The notes under the pieces: model-generated
Databases searched by the model: none
Told to the model about the DNA's origin: nothing
What the model saw: only the letters and a program-made list of their open reading frames with translations
Assembly: GCA_964600645.1 (NCBI GenBank)
Contig: CAZRJL010000005.1
Span: forward strand, 1 to 27,039
Direction: 5' to 3'
DNA length: 27,039 bases
Source of the DNA: UBA12151 sp964600645
Lineage (GTDB): Bacteria; Patescibacteriota; Minisyncoccia; Moranbacterales; UBA9337
Made by a program: the position numbers and the translations under genes
Shown: piece after piece, positions 1 through 6,904 of the stretch
Position numbering within the stretch: position 1 is the stretch's first letter
How the letters are laid out: every line of letters begins with the position of its first letter

Positions 1-311
1 CCCAAAATTGATCCATTAAACCAAACCATCAAAAAAGGAACGATGCCAAAAAAATACCCCAGCAAAAGGGCGACGAGGGATTTCACATAATTATTCAAAA
101 AGATAATCAAAAATAGCACAAATGGGTTTGTGTTTTTCAAAAATTCCAATTGAGAAGAAAGTTCCTTACCGATCAAATTCGCTTCCTCTGGATTTTGTTT
201 AGCGGAATAATATCCCTGCCAAACAGAAAAAGCAAAAACCGCCGCCAGCACAAAAAAATAGCGCCACAATTTTCGATCCCATTTTATTTTCAATTTTTGA
301 AATATTTTCAT
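1..311 (-). CDS. SpoIIM/DUF95-like membrane protein, truncated by window edge
   Basis: The ATG at 311 opens a frame that runs off the left edge without a stop, so only about 103 N-terminal residues are visible. I see a basic start (MKIFQKLKIKWDRKLW), a first membrane segment at about residues 17-34, a short loop, and a second hydrophobic stretch containing NNYVKSLVALLLGYFFG followed by VWFNGSILG. A conserved Asn/Arg-rich helix followed by an NGxxLG segment is typical of the SpoIIM (stage II sporulation protein M) family. That family is widespread in non-sporulating bacteria and its role there is not settled. Members are usually about 190-200 residues, so roughly half is missing. There is no clear SD before the ATG. 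The family call is from memory of the motif, not a search. Confidence 0.7.
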   Translation of the reverse strand, partial: MKIFQKLKIKWDRKLWRYFFVLAAVFAFSVWQGYYSAKQNPEEANLIGKELSSQLEFLKNTNPFVLFLIIFLNNYVKSLVALLLGYFFGIVPFLMVWFNGSIL

Positions 312-378
312 AATAAATTACACGATTTGAGGGAAAAACAATTAAAATCATAACTTGCACGCTTAAACAGATAGCGCT

Positions 379-461
379 AGGTTTTCCGAAAAAATGTTTT
401 TTTCGTAGCTGCTGTGTTCTGACAAAAAGCCGGAGAAAAAAATATTTTTTCGGAAAACCGG
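379..461. repeat. Inverted-repeat element, family A copy 1
   Basis: Terminal inverted repeats of about 25 bp (380-404 and 435-459, one mismatch; core TTTTCCGAAAAAA) flank a short centre. The same ends recur at 6905-7023 and 10716-10833. This copy has a shorter, different centre (GTAGCTGCTGTG...). It looks like a non-autonomous, MITE-like or REP-like intergenic element. Confidence 0.75.
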
Positions 462-490
462 ACGATTATTATTCAAACGCACAAAAGCAT

Positions 491-1351
491 TTATCTCTCC
501 GAACTAAAAACGCAACTTTTCTCATTGCATCGGTACGCGATATCCCCTTCTTGATCCGTTCGCCTTATTTTTATTCCGCGCCTCTCCATTCTTTCTACCA
601 CCTCCGGCGCCGGATGTCCATAGTTATTTTTTCCCACCGAAACAATCGCCTCCACCGGATTGACCGTTTTCAAAAATTCATCTCCGGTTGAATATTTTGA
701 CCCATGATGCGCCACTTTCAAAACCTGCGCGCCGATATTTTTTCCTCCAAAAATCAACTCACTCTCCTTTTCCATCGGAAGATCCCCCGTCAAAAGAAAG
801 CTATTTTCCCCGAAGTTAACCCCGACCACAACACTCTCATTATTGGTGTTTTTGGAAAAAATATCCTTGAAAAAAATCGGGTATTTGATTTCCAAATGCG
901 CTCCGCGGGGAAATTTCATTTTCACCCCACTCCTCGCTTCTACACTCTGGACATTTTCCTTGGAAATTTTTTCAGACAATACCTCGAAAGTCTTTGAATC
1001 GCTTTTTGCGCCTGTTTTGACGATCATCTTTATATTATAATTTTCCAAAATATCCACAAAACCAGCAATATGATCATAGTCCGGATGAGTAATCACAATT
1101 CCTTCAATTTGCCTGTCCCAAAAAGGAATGTATTTCCCCAATTTTTCCAAAATAATTTTTCCATTTTTTCCGCTATCAACCAAAATCTGGCTACTTCCCT
1201 GAGAAATCAAAATCGCATCCCCCTGACCAACATTGAGGAAAATCACTTTCAATTCATTTGATTTTTGCAAATAGAACACTATCGATGCCAACAGCAAAGA
1301 CAAAACCAATCCCAAGCCAACAAAAAAATATACAACTTTTCTATTTTTCAT
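491..1351 (-). CDS. ComEC-type metallo-beta-lactamase-fold hydrolase (stand-alone)
   Basis: This is a 286-residue protein with an N-terminal membrane anchor (about residues 7-28) and an outward-facing MBL domain. Metal-site motifs are visible: HPDYDH at 89-94, TGD at 188-190, AHHGS at 214-218 and NNYGHP at 242-247. This is the pattern of the C-terminal domain of ComEC/Rec2, thought to degrade the non-transported strand during DNA uptake. Full-length ComEC carries this domain in the same polypeptide. Here it is a separate gene 241 bp downstream of the ComEC channel gene on the same strand. The extra anchor would keep the nuclease at the membrane near the channel. Assignment to the ComEC-type MBL group is firm; nuclease activity is inferred. 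Confidence 0.85.
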   Translation of the reverse strand: MKNRKVVYFFVGLGLVLSLLLASIVFYLQKSNELKVIFLNVGQGDAILISQGSSQILVDSGKNGKIILEKLGKYIPFWDRQIEGIVITHPDYDHIAGFVDILENYNIKMIVKTGAKSDSKTFEVLSEKISKENVQSVEARSGVKMKFPRGAHLEIKYPIFFKDIFSKNTNNESVVVGVNFGENSFLLTGDLPMEKESELIFGGKNIGAQVLKVAHHGSKYSTGDEFLKTVNPVEAIVSVGKNNYGHPAPEVVERMERRGIKIRRTDQEGDIAYRCNEKSCVFSSER

Positions 1352-1441
1352 TTTAATTAATTACTACATAATAATGCGACCGCATTTTCGTGTATTCTAA
1401 ATATCTGAGCGTTGTTTATGATTTTTAAAAATCCACCTCTA

Positions 1442-1571
1442 TTGTCATTCCAGAAAGTATAATTTCTCAGCGAGTCTGCGAGCTGTAAGAAATTAACTTA
1501 TCCGGAATCTATTCTATACACAACCACAGATTCACTGAAGATCTGGATTCCCGCCTTCGCGGGAATGACAT
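1442..1571. repeat. Intergenic repeat ending in GTCATTCC/GGAATGAC inverted repeats
   Basis: GTCATTCC at the left and a GATTCCCGCC...GGCGGGAATGAC-type hairpin at the right bracket a roughly 130 bp spacer between the ComEC and MBL genes. A relative of the right-hand hairpin lies at 12706-12733. The TGTCATTCCCGC hairpin is a common mobile or REP-type palindrome in many bacterial genomes. Confidence 0.6.
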
Positions 1572-1592
1572 ATCGATAAACTCATCAACATT

Positions 1593-3065
1593 TTATAGTG
1601 TATCATTCTTAATTTTACTTTTTCTTTTCCAAACCCAAACAATTCCGCCCAACAAAATATAATACACCACAACCATTTGCCATCCGAAATTTTCCGTCTG
1701 CCAGCTTGCCTGATTTATTTTGGAAAAAAAATCAATCACCTCGATTTCATACCGAAGTAAAACATATCCCGTCCAACCCAGCGCCGCCGAAATCGGAAAA
1801 AACACAAACCCGAAAACGGAAGACAAAAAAACCAAAAGCATTGTGAGTGGGACAATCGGAAGAATCAAAACATTGACAACCACGGAAAGCCACGACATCA
1901 TATGAAAATTATACAATATTATCGGCAAAACAAAAATTTGTGCGCTCAGTGTGAGCAGTATCGTTTCCAAAATTCCCAGCGCATCAAATTTTTTTTCAAA
2001 ATATTTCTCCCAAAACGGAGCCATCGCAATAATTCCCAGCGCCGCCAAAAAAGAAAGCTGGAATCCAATGTCGTAGCGAAGCAAAAGCGGATTAAGAAAA
2101 AGCATAACTGTTGCTGAAAAAATAATCGCATTATATGAATTTGCCAGCCTTCCGTTTTTGACCGCCCAAAGAAGCAGCGACCCCATCACTCCGGCACGCA
2201 CCGCCGAAGATGGAAATCCAATCATCGCCACAAAAAGAAAAATTCCCGTCAGCGCAAACCAAAAAGCCCGCGGCCGCCAAAGTCCCAAAAATATTCCCAG
2301 CCAAATCAAATACTCGGCAATAATCGTAACGTTATATCCCGACACTGCCACGATATGACTGGTTCCCGTGCGAGAAAATTTTTCCTGCCATTCTTTTGAC
2401 AAGCGGTTGTTCCCTCCAAACAAAAGTCCGTCCGCCAAAGCCGCCTCAGGCGCGGGAATAACTCGATTAACATTCTTCTCCATCAAACCCCTCAACTTCA
2501 AAATTCCAACAAAAATAATGTTGCCGGAATTTTCTCCCGTCTCTTCCATCACTTGCGGTTTTTTGCAAACAAAAAATATCTTGTCTTTGGCAAGGTACAT
2601 TCGCCAATCAAAATCCGGAGAAAAATTTTCCGGCTTTTCCAGATTGCAAGACAATTTCATTCTGTCGCCATATTTCCAATTTTCATATTTCTCTCCGTGA
2701 ATTAATATTTTAATTTCTTTATTTTCAGCCTCAGGAAGATTTATCCTTGCAACAACCTCTTGATAAAACTCTTTTTCTTCCGTTTCCCGCGCCACCATCG
2801 CCTCGCCTAAAAATTCAATTTTCTCTCGCGCTTGAATGCGGAAAATATTTTCCAGCGCGCTTTGCGTTTTCCAAGTTCCGAAAGAAAAAAACAAAATCGC
2901 AAAAACATAAACTATTATTATTTTATTTCGATAACCCAAAACGAAAACAATCACCGCAACAAGAAAAAGAAAATAAACCAAAAAATCGACATCAAAAAAA
3001 GAAGCAAAAAATACTCCCCCAAGAAAACTCAAAGATAAAATCAAAAATATTTTCGATTTGGTCAT
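1593..3065 (-). CDS. comEC: ComEC/Rec2-family DNA uptake channel without MBL domain
   Basis: This is a 490-residue polytopic membrane protein. The N-terminus has closely spaced hydrophobic helices (residues about 5-65), followed by a soluble region of about 100 residues that fits the DUF4131/OB-like domain. The Competence domain follows, with the family hallmark LADGLLFGGNNRLS and then FSRTGTSHIVAVSGYNV, and many transmembrane helices up to the C-terminus. Canonical ComEC proteins are about 700-800 residues because they continue into a metallo-beta-lactamase domain. This one stops before it, and the missing domain is supplied by the gene at 491-1351. It probably transports single-stranded DNA across the cytoplasmic membrane. 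The start at 3065 gives a typical N-terminus; no SD is visible. Confidence 0.88.
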   Translation of the reverse strand: MTKSKIFLILSLSFLGGVFFASFFDVDFLVYFLFLVAVIVFVLGYRNKIIIVYVFAILFFSFGTWKTQSALENIFRIQAREKIEFLGEAMVARETEEKEFYQEVVARINLPEAENKEIKILIHGEKYENWKYGDRMKLSCNLEKPENFSPDFDWRMYLAKDKIFFVCKKPQVMEETGENSGNIIFVGILKLRGLMEKNVNRVIPAPEAALADGLLFGGNNRLSKEWQEKFSRTGTSHIVAVSGYNVTIIAEYLIWLGIFLGLWRPRAFWFALTGIFLFVAMIGFPSSAVRAGVMGSLLLWAVKNGRLANSYNAIIFSATVMLFLNPLLLRYDIGFQLSFLAALGIIAMAPFWEKYFEKKFDALGILETILLTLSAQIFVLPIILYNFHMMSWLSVVVNVLILPIVPLTMLLVFLSSVFGFVFFPISAALGWTGYVLLRYEIEVIDFFSKINQASWQTENFGWQMVVVYYILLGGIVWVWKRKSKIKNDTL

Positions 3066-3087
3066 AGTGAGTTTATTATAGCAAAAT

Positions 3088-3126
3088 AAAAAAACCGACC
3101 AAGGACTTCGTCCTTAAATCGGCTTT
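3088..3126 (-). terminator. Intrinsic terminator after the 3148-3492 gene
   Basis: Read on the minus strand, AAGCCGA...AAGGAC, loop GAA, GTCCTT..TCGGTTTT forms a stem followed by a T-tract (A-run at 3088-3094 on plus). Confidence 0.8.
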
Positions 3127-3147
3127 CGAGAAAACTAGTGTGAATTT

Positions 3148-3492
3148 TCACACCGGAATCTCATTGTCTGGAAGTTGTTGAAAAGAAACAAACCCTCTTG
3201 CTACATTAAATTGAGCAACCTCTTCCGCTGATGCAGGAACGAGACGAGGTCCGGGAAGCATAACAACTATTCCTCCATCAATTTCATAAGTATTTTTCCC
3301 CAAGAGACAACTCTCAAAAGCAGCATAGTAGTCTCTTATGTCAATATCAATACCATTTCTCAATTCCTCGATATTCGAAACTATTCCTGCGAAAATACCC
3401 TCAAAACTACCGAGAGCCTCATTCTCGCGAATCACAACAATATTTCCTCTGTCATCAGACAAAGTTAACTTTTTTACGCTATTCTCGCACAT
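3148..3492 (-). CDS. Hypothetical protein with strong SD and attenuator-like leader
   Basis: This is a 114-residue soluble protein of no family I recognise, with no signal peptide or membrane segment. It begins MCENSVKKLTLSDDRGNIVV and is rich in acidic and hydrophobic beta-like stretches, with two cysteines. The start is well supported by a perfect GGAGGT SD (3498-3503) five bases upstream, which is unusual in this window. The gene stands alone, with a promoter at 3653-3680, a structured leader, a terminator-like hairpin just before the SD and a terminator after the stop. Its expression is therefore probably controlled independently of its neighbours. I cannot assign a function. Confidence 0.7.
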   Translation of the reverse strand: MCENSVKKLTLSDDRGNIVVIRENEALGSFEGIFAGIVSNIEELRNGIDIDIRDYYAAFESCLLGKNTYEIDGGIVVMLPGPRLVPASAEEVAQFNVARGFVSFQQLPDNEIPV

Positions 3493-3519
3493 TATGCACC
3501 TCCGCGCACCATTGAATTT

Positions 3520-3547
3520 AAAAAAACCGACCCCTCTGGCCGGTTTT
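3520..3547 (-). terminator. Leader terminator / candidate attenuator
   Basis: On the minus strand, AAAACCGGCC, loop AGAG, GGGTCGGTTTTTTT is a stem plus T-tract only about 17 nt before the SD of the 3148-3492 gene. It lies downstream of that gene's promoter, so it would cut the transcript unless bypassed. It might also end read-through from the DUF167 gene. Confidence 0.6.
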
Positions 3548-3566
3548 CCATCTTATTTTTTCAAAA

Positions 3567-3619
3567 AATAATCAGAAAACTAACCATCTAAATAGTCGGT
3601 TATTTTGTTGCTGATTATT
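3567..3619 (-). promoter_or_regulatory. Structured leader hairpin upstream of the attenuator
   Basis: A 9-bp outer stem (3567-3575 with 3611-3619, AATAATCAG/CTGATTATT) and an inner 5-bp stem (3581-3585 with 3598-3602) lie in the leader. The minus-strand segment AACCGAC (3596-3602) is also complementary to GTCGGTT in the terminator's 3' arm, so the two folds could compete. Confidence 0.45.
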
Positions 3620-3646
3620 ATTCAATAATGGAAAACTTTTTTTCAT
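3572..3646 (-). CDS. Possible 24-codon leaderless leader peptide
   Basis: An ATG at 3646 falls at the predicted transcription start of the 3653-3680 promoter and opens a 24-codon frame ending in TGA. The product is rich in Asn/Gln (NNNQQQNN) and ends RLFRWLVF. It spans the leader hairpin, as leader peptides in attenuators do. There is no SD, so translation would have to be leaderless. It may be chance. Confidence 0.25.
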   Translation of the reverse strand: MKKSFPLLNNNQQQNNRLFRWLVF

Positions 3647-3652
3647 ATCTAA

Positions 3653-3680
3653 ATTATACTACCGATATTTTTTTTGTAAA
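3653..3680 (-). promoter_or_regulatory. Sigma-70-type promoter for the 3148-3492 gene
   Basis: On the minus strand, TTTACA (3675-3680), a 16-nt spacer and TATAAT (3653-3658). It lies immediately downstream of the DUF167 stop codon and leaves a leader of about 150 nt before the ATG at 3492. Confidence 0.6.
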
Positions 3681-3690
3681 TAGCAAAAAA

Positions 3691-3909
3691 TCACCCAATA
3701 TCCACCATCTTTATCCTGGCGGACTTACCTCCGACGATGTTTAAGGAACTTTTGGGAACATCGAAATGCTCCGCTAATATCTTTATTAGCATATCATTAG
3801 CCTTGCCGTCAACCGGTGGCGCTGTGAGTTTCACTTTATACTCTCCCTCGGAAATCTTCTCAACTTTATTCATTGACGACCGCGGAGAAACTCTTACATA
3901 AATTCTCAT
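3691..3909 (-). CDS. DUF167/YggU family protein
   Basis: This 72-residue small soluble protein has the family core intact: RVSPRSSMNKVEK near the N-terminus, YKVKLTAPPVDGKANDMLIK in the middle, and a closing VPKSSLNIVGGKSARIKMVDI. The PPVDGKAN motif and GGKSxxK ending are diagnostic of DUF167 (YggU/UPF0235). The length is slightly short compared with about 90-100 residues in other bacteria, but both ends of the fold are present. The biochemical role of the family is unknown. No SD precedes the ATG. The next gene has its own promoter, so this may be a single-gene unit. Confidence 0.9.
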   Translation of the reverse strand: MRIYVRVSPRSSMNKVEKISEGEYKVKLTAPPVDGKANDMLIKILAEHFDVPKSSLNIVGGKSARIKMVDIG

Positions 3910-3954
3910 GAATTATAAAAAAAATAATAAAAATATTTTTTTCCCACTAATCTT

Positions 3955-4080
3955 TTCTCCCTTTGGAAAAGGGAGATGTCCGAAGGACAGAGGGATTTGA
4001 AAAACCTCAAATAATCATTCAGCTTTCCATCAACTAAAGTCTTTCAAATCCCCCCAGCCCCCTTTTCCAAAGGAGGAGAA
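3955..4080. repeat. Intergenic element with CCCTTTTCCAAAGGAG-type inverted ends
   Basis: The left end (3955-3973, TTCTCCCTTTGGAAAAGGG) and right end (4060-4080) are inverted copies. Inside them a second inverted pair, GGGATTTGAAA / TTTCAAATCCCC, continues the symmetry. The roughly 126 bp element fills the whole gap between the DUF167 gene and the reductase gene. Confidence 0.7.
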
Positions 4081-4105
4081 TAAAGAGGGTATAATTGTTT
4101 TTTTA

Positions 4106-5005
4106 TTATATATTTATTTCATTCTTACTTTTTATTTTGTTCCAAACTCTTACAACAATATTAACTGCAATCAAAACCGCCAACAATAAGTTCGCTCCCA
4201 GAAAAATATCACGCGCCAGTCCGCTTTGCAAGTCCGTTCCCAAAAGGAACGCATGCGCCACTACGATTACATATAAAACAATATTCAAATAATGCACCGC
4301 TCTCCAAATCCAAAAAGAAATATGCTTTCGAAAATACGAAGTGAGTGTCAAAATAATCATCAAATAAAGTCCGAGAATTCCCAACGCCACCAACTCCGGC
4401 TTAAAATCCGAAACAAAAGGAACAAAAACGGCGGCAAAAGAAAAATGCATAAACTTGTCAAACAAAAGACCTGATCCGTGAATCGCGGTAAACAAAATCG
4501 CCTGCACCGAAATCCAGCGATGCATACTCATTGAATATTCCGGCTCAATTATTTTTTTCAAAATAGGAATACGAATCGCCAATCCCGTAAACATCACCAA
4601 CCATAGAAGCGCAAATGCCACAAAGCCGCTGGCGCGCACCGCATACCAAGCCCAAGGAACTTCTCGATCAATCACCTTGGCATTATTGGTGATAATTTCC
4701 GTCACCATCGGAGAAACAGCATTGAGCGGATCGCTCTGATTAGTAATCTCCACTCCATCAAAAATACCGTCCCCGTCAGTATCCGGATTCAATTTGTCCG
4801 TTCTAAAAATTTTTTCTTCGCCCAAATCCGTAAGACCGTCTAGATCACTATCAACAATCAAATCATTTCCATAATCCAATTGAATCGGATTAGCATCCTC
4901 GCTTTCATTTTCATTCTCCTCGGCCTGAGAAAAAGCAATAAATATAAACAAAAATAATACAACAAAAATTGAAATTATTTTTTTACTTTTAATAAGCATT
5001 TTCAT
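4106..5005 (-). CDS. Ferric-reductase-like bis-heme membrane protein with calcium-binding-type repeats
   Basis: The 299 residues comprise an N-terminal signal or anchor (residues 8-26), then an exported acidic segment with two thrombospondin-type-3/EF-like loops (DSDLDGLTD at 52-60 and DTDGDGIFDGVE at 75-86), then about six transmembrane helices (120-290). Two helices carry histidine pairs with the same spacing, H162/H176 and H238/H251. This is the bis-heme b signature of the ferric-reductase-like (FRD, MsrQ/YedZ-related) domain. There is no cytoplasmic FAD/NAD(P)H domain, so electrons must come from a partner. An ApbE gene lies 184 bp upstream on the same strand, suggesting a flavin-dependent extracytoplasmic electron path. 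The acceptor is unknown, and the fusion of calcium-type loops to this domain is unusual. Confidence 0.8.
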   Translation of the reverse strand: MKMLIKSKKIISIFVVLFLFIFIAFSQAEENENESEDANPIQLDYGNDLIVDSDLDGLTDLGEEKIFRTDKLNPDTDGDGIFDGVEITNQSDPLNAVSPMVTEIITNNAKVIDREVPWAWYAVRASGFVAFALLWLVMFTGLAIRIPILKKIIEPEYSMSMHRWISVQAILFTAIHGSGLLFDKFMHFSFAAVFVPFVSDFKPELVALGILGLYLMIILTLTSYFRKHISFWIWRAVHYLNIVLYVIVVAHAFLLGTDLQSGLARDIFLGANLLLAVLIAVNIVVRVWNKIKSKNEINI

Positions 5006-5038
5006 ATTTTATAAATTATACCATTTAACAATTTCAGA

Positions 5039-5186
5039 GAATAGCTGCGTAAAAATATTTTTCTTACACTGTCTTTGTGCAGTCAAAACAGAATCTTCTC
5101 GCATTAACCAATCAATAAACTAAAAATACATCTCGCATAAATACAAAAGGGACACTTGGAAGGAAAATATTTTTACACAGCTATTC
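5039..5186. repeat. MITE-like element with 24-25 bp terminal inverted repeats
   Basis: GAATAGCTGCGTAAAAATA... (5039-5063) and its inverse (5163-5186) match except for one substitution and one indel. They enclose about 100 bp with no coding potential. The element fills the gap between the ApbE and reductase genes and may split or modulate their transcript. Confidence 0.7.
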
Positions 5187-5189
5187 GAC

Positions 5190-6128
5190 CTAGTTAATAT
5201 TACCGGAATAAAATTTTCTCGCGCTACTGGTTATATAAAAATTTCCATTGTAATCCAGAAAAATCGCTTCGATTTTCTTTTCTTCCGCCAGTTGGAGTCC
5301 ATTCTTAACACCGCGCAAAAACAAAACTTTTGCCCAAAAATCCGCCTTCTCCGCACTCTCGCAAATCGCCGTCACTGTCTTGAGATTGAAAGAAAAATTT
5401 TGGAGATTTTGAGGATTGATCAAATGATGCACTCTCTCTTTCCCGACGTTCCATTTTCTTCTTGTAATTCCCGAGGTGGCAATTCCTTGATCTGAAATTC
5501 GAACCAACAAATTATTCTCATCAATTCCTTCGACATCTAAAATCCATTTTTCGTTCTCCGCGTTTAATCCGCTGGCATACATATCCCCACCGGAATCCAC
5601 CAAAAAATTTTTCCATCCTTTGGCGCGCAAAAATTTTGCAACCTCGTCGGTAATATACCCTTTGGCAATACCGGCAAAATCCATCTTTTTTTCAAACCGC
5701 ACCCTTTCTCCAACAACAATCAGCTCGTCTTTCAAATCACCATCCAAACTCAAAATTTCATTATTATCTTTTTCTTCAACTTTAATGCTCCCAAAATCCC
5801 GATCATAACCAATCTTCTCCAAGGCGTCCAAAATTCTCGGATCAAACGTCCCTTCGCTTTCATTATAATATTCCAATGATTTTTTCGCCAAATAAACCAC
5901 ATCCGCCGAAGCCTCGAAAAATTTTCCCAAATTTCCATTCAGTTTCGAAAGTTCGCTCTCGCTGTCAAACCGGCTCAATATTTTTTCTTTATCGCGATAA
6001 ATCTTCTCGACACTCGACAAATCATCCAACGCCTTTTTTCTTTCATTTGCATCTTTTGCAACAAGTCGCACCTCAATTTGCGTCCCCAGAGCATTAAATT
6101 TTTTTATTGGTAAAAATTCATTTTTCAT
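5190..6128 (-). CDS. apbE: ApbE-family FAD:protein FMN transferase
   Basis: The product is 312 residues from the ATG at 6128. A longer frame upstream would overlap the preceding gene and adds no family sequence. ApbE motifs in order: FNALGTQIEV (11-20), SRFDSESELSKLN (52-64), SEGTFDP (91-97), FAGIAKGYITD (151-161), LVDSGGDMYASG (176-187), HHLINP (234-239) and AEKADFWAK (259-267). ApbE moves FMN from FAD onto a Ser/Thr of exported redox proteins, using Mg2+. The Asp of the late metal motif is present (D263), but the usual Thr four residues on is Lys267. I have an impression that a subfamily carries Lys here, but cannot confirm it. No signal peptide is visible, so it may act in the cytoplasm. 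No SD. Confidence 0.88.
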   Translation of the reverse strand: MKNEFLPIKKFNALGTQIEVRLVAKDANERKKALDDLSSVEKIYRDKEKILSRFDSESELSKLNGNLGKFFEASADVVYLAKKSLEYYNESEGTFDPRILDALEKIGYDRDFGSIKVEEKDNNEILSLDGDLKDELIVVGERVRFEKKMDFAGIAKGYITDEVAKFLRAKGWKNFLVDSGGDMYASGLNAENEKWILDVEGIDENNLLVRISDQGIATSGITRRKWNVGKERVHHLINPQNLQNFSFNLKTVTAICESAEKADFWAKVLFLRGVKNGLQLAEEKKIEAIFLDYNGNFYITSSARKFYSGNIN

Positions 6129-6162
6129 AAAAACTGTTCTAGTGCTGAAACCGAGAAACCGC

Positions 6163-6534
6163 CTATTCAAAATTATCCACAATTCCATTTCGATTGTCAT
6201 CTTTGACAATATATATTTCCGCCATATCCGGATGCGGATCATCTTTATTCAGCAACCCATCACCATCACTATCCTTAAAAACGGTTATTTGCGTATCCAC
6301 ATTTGTTTTTACCGATGTATTTCCGGAGCTACTATTAGATGAAGTTGAAGTTGAACGATACTCATCTTCATCCTCATCTTCCTCATATTCCTGCTCATCC
6401 TCATTATCATCCGCCGATACTGTTGGAATATAGAAGTGTTTTTTCGAAAAGCCGGAAGAATAATCAAAAAAAACACCCGAAGAAATAATCAGAACACATA
6501 ATGAAAAAATAAACAAAATCTTTTTTATACTCAT
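6163..6534 (-). CDS. Small secreted/anchored acidic protein with calcium-binding-type loop
   Basis: This 123-residue protein has an N-terminal hydrophobic segment (residues 4-23), then a very acidic run (about 41-59), a Ser/Thr-rich linker (61-76) and a C-terminal domain with DSDGDGLLNKDDPHPD (88-103), a thrombospondin-type-3 loop. A second, poorer loop DDNRNGIVDNFE ends the protein. It resembles the loops in the neighbouring reductase-like protein. It probably sits on the outer face of the membrane and may bind Ca2+. It lies 5 bp after the 6540-6866 gene and 34 bp before apbE, so the three are likely co-transcribed. I do not recognise a named family, and there is no consensus ApbE acceptor motif (D-x-x-T/S-G-A-T-like). 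Confidence 0.65.
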   Translation of the reverse strand: MSIKKILFIFSLCVLIISSGVFFDYSSGFSKKHFYIPTVSADDNEDEQEYEEDEDEDEYRSTSTSSNSSSGNTSVKTNVDTQITVFKDSDGDGLLNKDDPHPDMAEIYIVKDDNRNGIVDNFE

Positions 6535-6539
6535 AAATA

Positions 6540-6866
6540 TTATGAACTTTTGGTTGTCTTATCACTGGTAGATTTGCTTGGCGCCGGAGTGGTAGTTGCG
6601 GTTGTTGTAGTTGTGGTAATTTCTTTTTGCTGAATTTCTTTCGGGGAAGAATTGAGATCTCGAAGCTTGTTTTCTCTGTCCACTGCAATTTTCTCTTGAT
6701 CCGCCAAAATATCCGAACTCACCGGCGACAAGTCTTTTTCCGTATCTATCTCGATAGAAGTGTGATTATCTTTGTTTTTGATAACAAAAGATCCAACAAC
6801 CACCAAAAGAATATTAATAACAAAAACCAAAATTTTGTTTGTATGTTTTGCAAATTTGTTTAACAT
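6540..6866 (-). CDS. Small single-pass membrane protein with Thr-rich tail
   Basis: The 108 residues have one clear transmembrane segment (about 12-29), a charged middle region of roughly 50 residues likely to form a coil, and a C-terminus dominated by Thr, Ser, Ala and Pro (TTTTTTATTTPAPSKS). Such tails are typical of low-complexity linkers outside the membrane. It is the first gene of the minus-strand group that continues with the acidic protein, apbE and the reductase-like gene. There is no recognisable domain, and a role in the redox group is suggested only by position. The Thr-rich tail does not match the flavinylation consensus. Confidence 0.55.
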   Translation of the reverse strand: MLNKFAKHTNKILVFVINILLVVVGSFVIKNKDNHTSIEIDTEKDLSPVSSDILADQEKIAVDRENKLRDLNSSPKEIQQKEITTTTTTATTTPAPSKSTSDKTTKSS

Positions 6867-6904
6867 AATATTTTATGACCTACGCAATTAAATAAAAAAT
6901 ATCA

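Noticed and set aside
150..353. 67-codon plus-strand frame at the left edge
   Set aside because: It overlaps the SpoIIM-like gene in antisense; the minus-strand protein has family motifs.
6129..6242. Upstream extension of apbE by 38 codons
   Set aside because: The extra residues do not resemble ApbE and overlap the preceding gene; the ATG at 6128 starts directly before the first family motif.
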